Assembly (NCBI RefSeq): GCF_004793975.1
Contig: NZ_SRYB01000004.1
Coordinates: 1-64,000 of the forward strand
From: Lepagella muris
Lineage (GTDB): Bacteria > Bacteroidota > Bacteroidia > Bacteroidales > Muribaculaceae
Direction of reading: 5' to 3'
DNA: 64,000 nucleotides
In this document: positions 7,916-14,905 of the stretch, piece by piece
How positions within the stretch are numbered: the stretch's first letter is position 1
How the letters are laid out: the number at the start of each line of letters is the position of its first letter
Position numbers and translations under genes: made by a program
The notes under the pieces: model-generated
Told to the model about the DNA's origin: nothing
Seen by the model: only the letters and a program-made list of their open reading frames with translations
The model's database searches: none

Positions 7916-9463
7916 ATGGCAAATCAAGAACTTTCCGAACAAGAACAGGTGCGCCGCAACAGTATGCAGGCACTACGCGACCGTGGAATTGAACCTTATC
8001 CCGCACCGGAATACAAGGTGACAGGTCATTCAGTCGAAATAAAAGAGAACTTTGTAGACGGCGAAGAGAAACCACGCGAAGTGGCAGTCGCCGGAAGAAT
8101 AATGAGCCGTCGCATCATGGGCAAGGCTTCCTTCATGGAGCTTCAGGATGCCGACGGAAGAATACAGGTGTACGTAAGCCGCGACGACCTCTGTCCGGGT
8201 GAAGACAAGGATATGTATAACGTTGTCTTCAAGAAACTTCTTGACATAGGCGACTTCATCGGAGTCAAAGGCTACGTGTTCCGCACCCAGATGGGCGAGA
8301 TCTCGATCCACGCACAGGAGATCACCGTGCTCTCCAAGAGCCTTCGTCCGCTCCCCGTAGTGAAGATGAAGGATGGCAAGGCGTATGATGCATTCACCGA
8401 CCCTGAGCAGCGTTATCGCCAGCGTTACGTAGACCTCGTAGTCAATAAAGGTATAAAGGACATATTCATCAAGCGCACCAAGATGTTCAACTCTATGCGT
8501 GAATACTTCAACTCGCATGGATATCTTGAGGTGGAGACCCCGATTCTCCAGGCAATCCCCGGAGGCGCATCGGCACGTCCGTTCATCACACATCATAATG
8601 CACTCGACATTCCTCTCTATCTCCGTATCGCTGATGAGCTTTATCTCAAACGCCTTATCGTAGGCGGGTTCGAGGGCGTATATGAGTTCTCCAAGAACTT
8701 CCGCAACGAAGGCATGGACCGCACCCACAATCCTGAGTTCACCTGCATGGAGATCTACGTATCTTATAAAGACTACAACTGGATGATGGACTTCACCGAG
8801 AAGATGCTTGAGAAAATCTGCATGGACGTCAACGGCACGACAGAGGTGAAAGTCGGCGACAACACAATCTCGTTCAAGGCACCCTATCCCCGCGTCACCA
8901 TGACCCAGGCAATCCTCGACAAGACCGGCTTCGACATTACCGGCAAGAGCGAAGAGGAGCTTCGTGCATTCTGTAAGGCAAACGGTATCGAGGTGGACGA
9001 ATCATTCGGCAAAGGTAAACTTATCGACGAGATTTTCGGCGAGAAATGCGAGGGTAGCTTCATCCAGCCCACCTTCATCATCGACTACCCCATCGAGATG
9101 TCGCCACTCACCAAACGCCACCGCAACGATCCGCGTCTGACGGAGCGTTTCGAGCTTATGGTCAACGGCAAGGAGCTTGCGAATGCCTATTCAGAGCTTA
9201 ACGACCCCATCGACCAGTATGAACGTTTCGTGGAGCAGATGCGTCTTGCCGACAAAGGGGACGACGAGGCAATGATTATCGACGGCGACTTCATCCGCGC
9301 GCTGGAATATGGAATGCCCCCCACATCAGGCATGGGCATCGGCATGGATCGTCTCGCCATGCTTATGACCGGACAATCCACTATTCAGGAAGTTCTCCTC
9401 TTCCCGCAGATGCGTCCTGAGAAGAAACAATCTAAAGAGAACCAGGAGGAAGAGGGAGAGTGA
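7916..9463 (+). CDS. lysS: Lysine--tRNA ligase, class II
   Basis: This 515-residue class II synthetase charges tRNA-Lys in the cytoplasm. It has an N-terminal OB-fold anticodon-binding domain (VAVAGRIMSRRIMGKASFMELQD), motif 1 near the RYRQRYVDL region, motif 2 (FSKNFRNEGMDRTHNPEFTCME) and motif 3 (GMGIGMDRLAMLMT). Length matches the bacterial family. I chose the ATG at 7916 (MANQELSEQEQVRR) because homologues start there; in-frame codons upstream to 7811 read into the leader. Its stop codon overlaps the start of gpsA by one base (TGATG), so lysS and gpsA are translationally coupled. Confidence 0.95.
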   Translation: MANQELSEQEQVRRNSMQALRDRGIEPYPAPEYKVTGHSVEIKENFVDGEEKPREVAVAGRIMSRRIMGKASFMELQDADGRIQVYVSRDDLCPGEDKDMYNVVFKKLLDIGDFIGVKGYVFRTQMGEISIHAQEITVLSKSLRPLPVVKMKDGKAYDAFTDPEQRYRQRYVDLVVNKGIKDIFIKRTKMFNSMREYFNSHGYLEVETPILQAIPGGASARPFITHHNALDIPLYLRIADELYLKRLIVGGFEGVYEFSKNFRNEGMDRTHNPEFTCMEIYVSYKDYNWMMDFTEKMLEKICMDVNGTTEVKVGDNTISFKAPYPRVTMTQAILDKTGFDITGKSEEELRAFCKANGIEVDESFGKGKLIDEIFGEKCEGSFIQPTFIIDYPIEMSPLTKRHRNDPRLTERFELMVNGKELANAYSELNDPIDQYERFVEQMRLADKGDDEAMIIDGDFIRALEYGMPPTSGMGIGMDRLAMLMTGQSTIQEVLLFPQMRPEKKQSKENQEEEGE

Positions 9464-10461
9464 TGGCAACGTTGGGAAAGATAGCAGTGATCGGTGCAGG
9501 CAGTTGGGCTACCGCGCTCGCAAAGTTGCTATTGGGCAACAACGAGCGCATCAACTGGTATGTGCGCCGGCAGGAACGCATTGATGATTTCATACGCTAC
9601 CACCGCAATACCGTCTATCTCAGCGACGTCACATTCGAAACAGACCGCATCGACTTCCATTCCGACATAAACGATGCCGTCGCCGATGCCGACACCCTTG
9701 TCGTGGCGATCCCCTCCCCCTACTTCAAGAACGAGGCGGAGAAGATCACCGTCGACATCTCCGGCAAGAACATCGTCTCGGCTGTCAAGGGTCTTGTCCC
9801 GGGCGACAACATGATCATCACCGAATGGTTCTGCCGCAACTTCGGATGCAACGACAGGAATATGCTCGTCATCGGCGGACCGTGCCATGCCGAGGAGGTG
9901 GCTCTCGATCATCTGAGCTACCTCACCATCGGCTGTCACGACATTGCGAAAAGCCATGAGTTCGGACGAGCCATAGCCGGACAGCGTCTAAAGACCATCT
10001 ATTCGGAAGACGTGAAGGGGATAGAATATGCGGCTGTCCTGAAAAACGTGTATGCCATAGCCTCAGGAATGGTCAACGGTATGAAAGCAGGCGACAATTT
10101 CAAGGCAATGCTCGTATGTAATGCCGCCCGGGAGATGCGTCGTTTCATCGATGCTATCGCACCACGCAAACGCGATATCTGCCGCTCGGCATATCTCGGC
10201 GACCTCCTCGTCACATCTTACAGCCTATTCTCGCGCAACCATAACTTCGGAGCAATGATCGGTAAAGGGCATAGCGTGAAGGCAGCTAAGATGGAAATGG
10301 AAATGGTAGCGGAAGGCTACTACGGCACACAATGCATGCATCAGATCAACGGAACGACGGTCAAGGTCGATATGCCAATCCTTGACTGCGTCTACGACAT
10401 ACTATATTCCGGAATATCGCCGAAGAAAGCCTTTGAGGCGTTATCAGAGAAATTCAGCTAA
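9463..10461 (+). CDS. gpsA: NAD(P)H-dependent glycerol-3-phosphate dehydrogenase
   Basis: This 332-residue enzyme reduces dihydroxyacetone phosphate to sn-glycerol 3-phosphate for phospholipid synthesis. The N-terminal dinucleotide motif is IAVIGAGSWATALAKLL. The substrate region includes IGGPCHAEEV, and the catalytic Lys lies in VLKNVYAIASGMVNGMKAGDNFKAML, followed by the helical C-terminal domain (SAYLGDLLVTSYS, HNFGAMIGKGHS). The ATG at 9463 shares one base with the lysS stop; a GTG one codon upstream is the alternative. The order lysS-gpsA-pgi is a recurrent Bacteroidales arrangement. Confidence 0.94.
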   Translation: MATLGKIAVIGAGSWATALAKLLLGNNERINWYVRRQERIDDFIRYHRNTVYLSDVTFETDRIDFHSDINDAVADADTLVVAIPSPYFKNEAEKITVDISGKNIVSAVKGLVPGDNMIITEWFCRNFGCNDRNMLVIGGPCHAEEVALDHLSYLTIGCHDIAKSHEFGRAIAGQRLKTIYSEDVKGIEYAAVLKNVYAIASGMVNGMKAGDNFKAMLVCNAAREMRRFIDAIAPRKRDICRSAYLGDLLVTSYSLFSRNHNFGAMIGKGHSVKAAKMEMEMVAEGYYGTQCMHQINGTTVKVDMPILDCVYDILYSGISPKKAFEALSEKFS

Positions 10462-10604
10462 GTTTACTCCCGTTAATTTATATTATTTCATCCAAAAAGA
10501 TGAAACAATCCTACAAGCCCCTTTATTATTACTTGTGGAAGGAAATGGGAGATAAAATATAAAACTCAAAATTTTTGACACGAATTTTTATATAAACAGA
10601 CACA

Positions 10605-11942
10605 ATGAAATCTATTGAAATCAACATTCAGGATGCAGTGTCATTCGCAGAGAAGCAGTATAAGGCAAACCGCACGTCTGCTGTAGAGGCAATGACCACA
10701 CTGCACGAAGGTAATGGAGAAGGCTCCGATTTTCTGGGCTGGCTCCACCTCCCGTCATCAATTTCGCAAGAGCTTATTGACAGAATCAACAAGACTGCTG
10801 CCCGTCTGCGCGAGAACTGCGACTATGTAGTGTGCATAGGCATAGGCGGCAGCTATCTTGGTGCCAAGGCAGTTATATCTGCACTTTCCGACTCTTTCGC
10901 TGACTTATATGCACCGGCACCCCACAATCCCAAGGTGCTGTATGCAGGTCAGAACATCGGTGAGGAATACACAGCCGAGCTTGAGAAACTTCTCACAGGC
11001 AAGAAATTCGGTATCATCGTGATATCCAAGTCAGGCACAACTACCGAACCCGCCATAGCATTCCGTATCTTCAAGGAGATGCTTGAGAATCAGGCAGGGA
11101 AAGAGGCTGCCAAAGATCTTATCGTGGCTGTCACCGACGAGAAGAAGGGTGCGCTCCGCACGCTTGCCACTCAGGAGGGGTATGAGACTTACGTTATTCC
11201 CGATAACGTGGGGGGACGTTTCTCCGTGCTCACTCCCGTAGGTCTTCTCCCCATCGCTTGCGCAGGTTTCGACATCCAGAAACTCGTGGCAGGTGCCGTA
11301 GAGATGGAGAATACCGCAGCTCATGAGAGCGAAGAGAATCCCGTGGAGGTATATGCACGTCTTCGCAACGCACTCTATCAGAGCGGTAAGAAGATCGAGA
11401 TTCTCGTTAACTTCAATCCTAAGCTCCACTATTTCGCAGAATGGTGGAAACAGCTTTATGGCGAGAGCGAGGGTAAGGACGGCAAGGGTATCTTCCCGGC
11501 AGCTGTAGACTTCACAACTGACCTCCACTCAATGGGACAGTGGATACAGGAGGGCGAGCGCACTATCTTCGAGACTGTGCTTTCAGTGAAGAAGCCTGCA
11601 ATCACGCGCCGTATTCCGGAGGATGCAGCCAATCTTGACGGAATTAACTATCTTTCCGGCAAACGTATTGACGAGGTTAACAAGATGGCAGAACTCGGCA
11701 CAAAGATCGCTCACGTCGATGGTGGTGTGCCCAACATCAAGATCGAGCTTGCCAAACTTGACGAGCACACTCTCGGTCAGCTCATCTATTTCTTTGAGAA
11801 GGCTTGTGGCGTCAGCGGCTATATGCTCGGAATCAACCCGTTCAACCAGCCCGGTGTAGAGGCATACAAGAAAAATATGTTTGCCCTTCTTGAGAAACCC
11901 GGCTACGAGAAAGAGACAGAGGCTATCAAAGCAAAACTCTGA
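10605..11942 (+). CDS. pgi: Glucose-6-phosphate isomerase
   Basis: This 445-residue protein interconverts glucose 6-phosphate and fructose 6-phosphate. Its length fits the shorter bacterial PGI branch rather than the 550-residue E. coli type. Phosphate-binding and family motifs are IGIGGSYLGAKAVISAL (about residues 78-94), SKSGTTTEPAIAFRIF (about residues 141-156) and GGRFSVLTPVGLLP (about residues 203-216). The catalytic Glu region is GKGIFPAAVDFTTDLHSMGQW, and the C-terminal Lys motif is FNQPGVEAYKKN. It lies 143 bases after gpsA in the same orientation and is followed by a long imperfect hairpin. Confidence 0.95.
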   Translation: MKSIEINIQDAVSFAEKQYKANRTSAVEAMTTLHEGNGEGSDFLGWLHLPSSISQELIDRINKTAARLRENCDYVVCIGIGGSYLGAKAVISALSDSFADLYAPAPHNPKVLYAGQNIGEEYTAELEKLLTGKKFGIIVISKSGTTTEPAIAFRIFKEMLENQAGKEAAKDLIVAVTDEKKGALRTLATQEGYETYVIPDNVGGRFSVLTPVGLLPIACAGFDIQKLVAGAVEMENTAAHESEENPVEVYARLRNALYQSGKKIEILVNFNPKLHYFAEWWKQLYGESEGKDGKGIFPAAVDFTTDLHSMGQWIQEGERTIFETVLSVKKPAITRRIPEDAANLDGINYLSGKRIDEVNKMAELGTKIAHVDGGVPNIKIELAKLDEHTLGQLIYFFEKACGVSGYMLGINPFNQPGVEAYKKNMFALLEKPGYEKETEAIKAKL

Positions 11943-11970
11943 ATAAACAATACACCACGTTTTTTATACA

Positions 11971-12033
11971 CCACAAAGGGCACGGAGGGCACGGAGATCT
12001 TTTATTTCTCTGTGCACTCTGTGCCCTTTGCGG
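11971..12033. repeat. Long imperfect inverted repeat downstream of pgi (GGGCACGGAG type)
   Basis: The arms 11971-11996 (starting CCACAAAGGGCACGG) and 12008-12033 are reverse complements with about five mismatches around an 11-base loop. The left arm also contains a direct GGGCACGGAG repeat. It probably terminates pgi transcription and resembles a dispersed intergenic element, but no second copy is in this window. Confidence 0.6.
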
Positions 12034-12111
12034 TTGAATACTTCGGAAAGGGTACGGATATTTTTTATCAGAATTAAGACTTGATACCATGAAAATCTGA
12101 AAACTATTTTG

Positions 12112-12119
12112 TATTTTTG
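12112..12119 (+). promoter_or_regulatory. Candidate -7 element upstream of the porin gene
   Basis: TATTTTTG matches TAnnTTTG and would give a start near 12124 and a leader of about 105 bases to the ATG at 12230. No well-spaced -33 element is evident. Confidence 0.4.
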
Positions 12120-12229
12120 CAGCCGAATACGACGAGAGCTCCGTGGGGACTACTGACGTATCAACTAACCTTAAATCAAATCATTCTCCGGAATGATATA
12201 TTCCGGAGATAGAACAACATCTTTCAATC

Positions 12230-13264
12230 ATGAGACCACTCTTTTTTGCTTTGGCATTGGCGGCGTCTGCCAATATCATTCACGCTGATGATAATGCCAA
12301 TATTGATGAAAAATTGCTTAATCTCCGGATAGAAACCCGCGTGGACTGGGAAGGCGCATGGCTGGATGGCGATGTGGAGAAGGATAATACCGGATTCGCC
12401 GGGAAATTCCTCAATCTGCGACTCGATGGCAATCTGACCGACAATCTCAGCTATTCTTGGCGTCAACGTTTCAACAAGCCACATAAGGATGCCTCTTTCT
12501 TTGATGCAACCGACTGGATATACCTTAACTACAATCTTGACAACTGGTCGTTTGCCGGAGGTAAGCAGGTGGTGGCTATCGGTGGTTGGGAATATGACCG
12601 CCCCCCTATCGACCATTATGTGTATTCCGTATTCTGTTATAACGTGCGTTGCTACGGATTGGGCGCATCAATAGGTAGGAAACTCTCCACCAACGACAAA
12701 CTTACGTTTCAATTCTGCCAAAGCCCGTTCTTTACAAGCGAAAACCGCAATCTGTATGGCTATAACCTAATGTGGAACGGTAGCCACGGATTTTTCGACG
12801 CAATATATTCCGTCAATATGATGGAGTATCTTCCGGGACGATTCATCAACTATATTTCACTCGGCAATAAGTTCACGTTTGACAAAGTGGCACTTGAACT
12901 CGACGTTATGAACCGCGCCTCTTCCCATCAGACCTTTTTTCTGAAAGACATGTCGGTCATAGCCGATCTCGCCTACTCTCCCAACGGCAATTGGAAAGTA
13001 TTCGGCAAGTTCAGCTACGATGTCAATAAGTCGGGGACAGATGCCGACCTCTATGTGCTCAACGGAACAGAAATGAAAATGGCAGGAGCCGGAGTGGAAT
13101 TCACGCCATTCATACATCCCCGCCACACACTACGTTTCCACGCCGCAGCCTTCTATTCATGGGGTACTAACACAAACACCTCCAACCTTATGCAGAATAA
13201 GACTATGATGGCAACAGCAGGCGTCACTTGGTATATGAACCTACTCTCTCTAAAACGAAAATAA
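12230..13264 (+). CDS. Porin (outer-membrane beta-barrel, phosphate-selective porin O/P-like)
   Basis: This 344-residue protein has a signal peptide (MRPLFFALALAASANIIHA) followed by alternating amphipathic strands rich in aromatic residues, typical of an outer-membrane barrel (LSYSWRQRFNK, WIYLNYNLDNWSFAGGKQ). It resembles Bacteroidales porins of the O/P family. The last residues are not the usual terminal aromatic. The transporter gene starts 12 bases downstream, so the two are probably co-transcribed and may move the same small solute across the two membranes. The substrate is unknown. Confidence 0.72.
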   Translation: MRPLFFALALAASANIIHADDNANIDEKLLNLRIETRVDWEGAWLDGDVEKDNTGFAGKFLNLRLDGNLTDNLSYSWRQRFNKPHKDASFFDATDWIYLNYNLDNWSFAGGKQVVAIGGWEYDRPPIDHYVYSVFCYNVRCYGLGASIGRKLSTNDKLTFQFCQSPFFTSENRNLYGYNLMWNGSHGFFDAIYSVNMMEYLPGRFINYISLGNKFTFDKVALELDVMNRASSHQTFFLKDMSVIADLAYSPNGNWKVFGKFSYDVNKSGTDADLYVLNGTEMKMAGAGVEFTPFIHPRHTLRFHAAAFYSWGTNTNTSNLMQNKTMMATAGVTWYMNLLSLKRK

Positions 13265-13275
13265 CAATCTGACCA

Positions 13276-14463
13276 ATGGAAATGGAAAAAACAATCGCCT
13301 CTACAGATAAGGCGGAAAAAAAGAAGTCACACTATCGGTTTATCCCTACAGGAGTGCCATGTCTCGTGATTGTGATACTCCTATTCTGGTATATCGGTTC
13401 GATCATGGGTCTGCCCAACATGCTCAACACTATCATGCACACTGCCCATGACCTGCTTCTCAATACGGTCTTCTATCTTATGGGTATATGCGTGGTGACG
13501 GGGGCAATCGGACGTCTGTTTGTGGAATTTGGCGTTGTCAAGCTATTGGAGAATCTCCTGCGTCCGCTCATGAAGCCACTGTTTAACCTTCCCGGCGTGG
13601 CGGCATTGGGAGCGACTATGACCTTCCTCAGCGATAATCCCGCCATCATCTCTCTGTCGCAGGACAAGCGTTTCAGCAGTTATTTCAAGAAATACCAGTT
13701 TATCTCGCTGACCAACTTCGGCACAGCGTTCGGCATGGGGCTCCTCGTGATGGTCTTCATGGTCGGACAGGGTTATTTTGTCGAACCGGTAGTAGGTCTT
13801 TTCGGGGCATTCTGCGGGTGTATCGTCTCAACACGCCTGATGCAACGTTTCATCATCAAGGCATATCCCTCATTTGCTGTGGAGGAAGCTATCTCAGAGG
13901 AAGCAGCTGCAATAGAGGCTGCAGAAGATAAGGTTGTATCAAAATCCGTATTTATCCGCACGCTCAACTCGCTTCTTGATGGCGGCAAGATGGGTGTGGA
14001 CGTCGGCATAGCCATCATACCGGGCGTGCTCATCATCTCTACATTGGTGATGATACTGACATTCGGTGCATCGGCAGAGGGTTACACCGGAGCCGCTTAC
14101 GAAGGCATAGAGTTGCTTCCCTGGCTTGCCGCAAAGGTCAACTTATTGTTTGAATGGTTGTTCGGGTTCACCGATCCTCATCTGATAGCCTTCCCGATTA
14201 CGGCACTTGGAGCCGTAGGGGCTGCCTTAGGACTCGTGCCCAACTTTGCTGCACAGGGATGGATCGATGGCAATGCGATAGCCGTATTCACAGCTATCGG
14301 CATGTGCTGGAGCGGTTATCTGAGTACTCACACCGCAATGCTTGACTCACTCGGCTACCGCGAACTGACCCCAAAAGCTATTGCCGCACACACTGTCGGC
14401 GGTATCGTTGCAGCCATCGTCGCTCACTTTGTCTACGTCGGCGTGACAATGCTAATGGCATAG
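13276..14463 (+). CDS. YjiH-like inner-membrane protein with nucleoside-recognition (Gate) domains
   Basis: This 395-residue polytopic protein has about nine hydrophobic segments and two Gate-type repeats. The first surrounds FYLMGICVVTGAIGRLFVEFG with the FLSDNPAII motif; the second follows GGKMGVDVGIAIIPGVLIIS and ends in AIGMCWSGYLSTHTAMLDSLG. A cytoplasmic Ala/Glu-rich linker (AISEEAAAIEAAEDK) separates them. The family occurs in nucleoside transporters and spore-type membrane proteins; actual transport by YjiH-like members is not well defined. Its coupling to the upstream porin suggests solute uptake. The sequence ends just before the second 9-bp repeat array. Confidence 0.75.
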   Translation: MEMEKTIASTDKAEKKKSHYRFIPTGVPCLVIVILLFWYIGSIMGLPNMLNTIMHTAHDLLLNTVFYLMGICVVTGAIGRLFVEFGVVKLLENLLRPLMKPLFNLPGVAALGATMTFLSDNPAIISLSQDKRFSSYFKKYQFISLTNFGTAFGMGLLVMVFMVGQGYFVEPVVGLFGAFCGCIVSTRLMQRFIIKAYPSFAVEEAISEEAAAIEAAEDKVVSKSVFIRTLNSLLDGGKMGVDVGIAIIPGVLIISTLVMILTFGASAEGYTGAAYEGIELLPWLAAKVNLLFEWLFGFTDPHLIAFPITALGAVGAALGLVPNFAAQGWIDGNAIAVFTAIGMCWSGYLSTHTAMLDSLGYRELTPKAIAAHTVGGIVAAIVAHFVYVGVTMLMA

Positions 14464-14473
14464 GAAGCAAACT

Positions 14474-14610
14474 ACTTGGACTGCTAAGACTACTTGGACC
14501 ACTAGGACTGCTTAGACTGCTAGGACTGCTTGGACTTCTTAGTAGTCTTAGGAGTCCAAGAAGTCTTAGGAGTCCAATCAATCCAAGTAGTCTTAGGAGT
14601 CCAAGTAGTC
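14474..14610. repeat. 9-bp repeat array in opposed orientation (CTTGGACTA type)
   Basis: About seven nonamers of the form ACTGCTTGG/ACTACTAAG run forward to about 14541. About seven reverse-complement units (AGTCTTAGG, AGTCCAAGA) follow to 14610, so the two halves can fold into one very long imperfect hairpin. It lies between the convergent YjiH-like gene and tRNA-Val. The units belong to the same family as the arrays at 819 and 22123. Confidence 0.8.
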
Positions 14611-14650
14611 AAAAAATGCAAATCGGCTCATTCTCACGAATGAACCGATT
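14611..14650 (-). terminator. Terminator of tRNA-Val
   Basis: On the minus strand a 13-bp stem with one mismatch (14650-14638 with 14633-14621, start AATCGGTTCATTC) is followed by TGCATTTTTT. It lies about 30 bases after the tRNA 3' end. Confidence 0.75.
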
Positions 14651-14682
14651 GTTTACGAAATATTCTTAAAAGTTCGGGGAAG

Positions 14683-14757
14683 TGGGCGATTACGGATTCG
14701 AACCGCAGACCCTCTGCTTGTAAGGCAGACGCTCTAAACCAGCTGAGCTAATCGCCC
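14683..14757 (-). tRNA. tRNA-Val(TAC)
   Basis: A 75-base cloverleaf on the minus strand: acceptor GGGCGAT pairs with ATCGCCC, the D-arm is GCTC/GAGC, and the anticodon stem TCTGC/GCAGA encloses the loop CTTACAA, giving anticodon TAC. The T-arm has the loop TTCGAAT. The discriminator is A, and CCA is not encoded. It has its own promoter and terminator. Confidence 0.95.
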
Positions 14758-14768
14758 GATTGCGAGTG

Positions 14769-14800
14769 CAAAGTTATACCAAAATTTCATAACTACCAAA
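14769..14800 (-). promoter_or_regulatory. Promoter of tRNA-Val
   Basis: On the minus strand TTTG (14800-14797), a 20-base spacer and TAACTTTG (14776-14769) fit the consensus exactly. The start would fall a few bases before the mature 5' end at 14757. The same TAACTTTGCA core precedes tRNA-Ser and the prophage-junction RNA. Confidence 0.75.
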
Positions 14801-14809
14801 TTTTTTTGC

Positions 14810-14817
14810 TAATTTTG
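14810..14817 (+). promoter_or_regulatory. Candidate -7 element of the queA-aroA gene
   Basis: TAATTTTG on the + strand lies 88 bases before the ATG at 14906, back to back with the tRNA-Val promoter. The long leader is very AT-rich. Confidence 0.45.
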
Positions 14818-14905
14818 TGAAAAAATTTTTACTTTTTTTATTCGAATTTTGATTATTTATTGATTATCAGATAAATAAATCTTTATTCAAAATGCACTTT
14901 TTTTC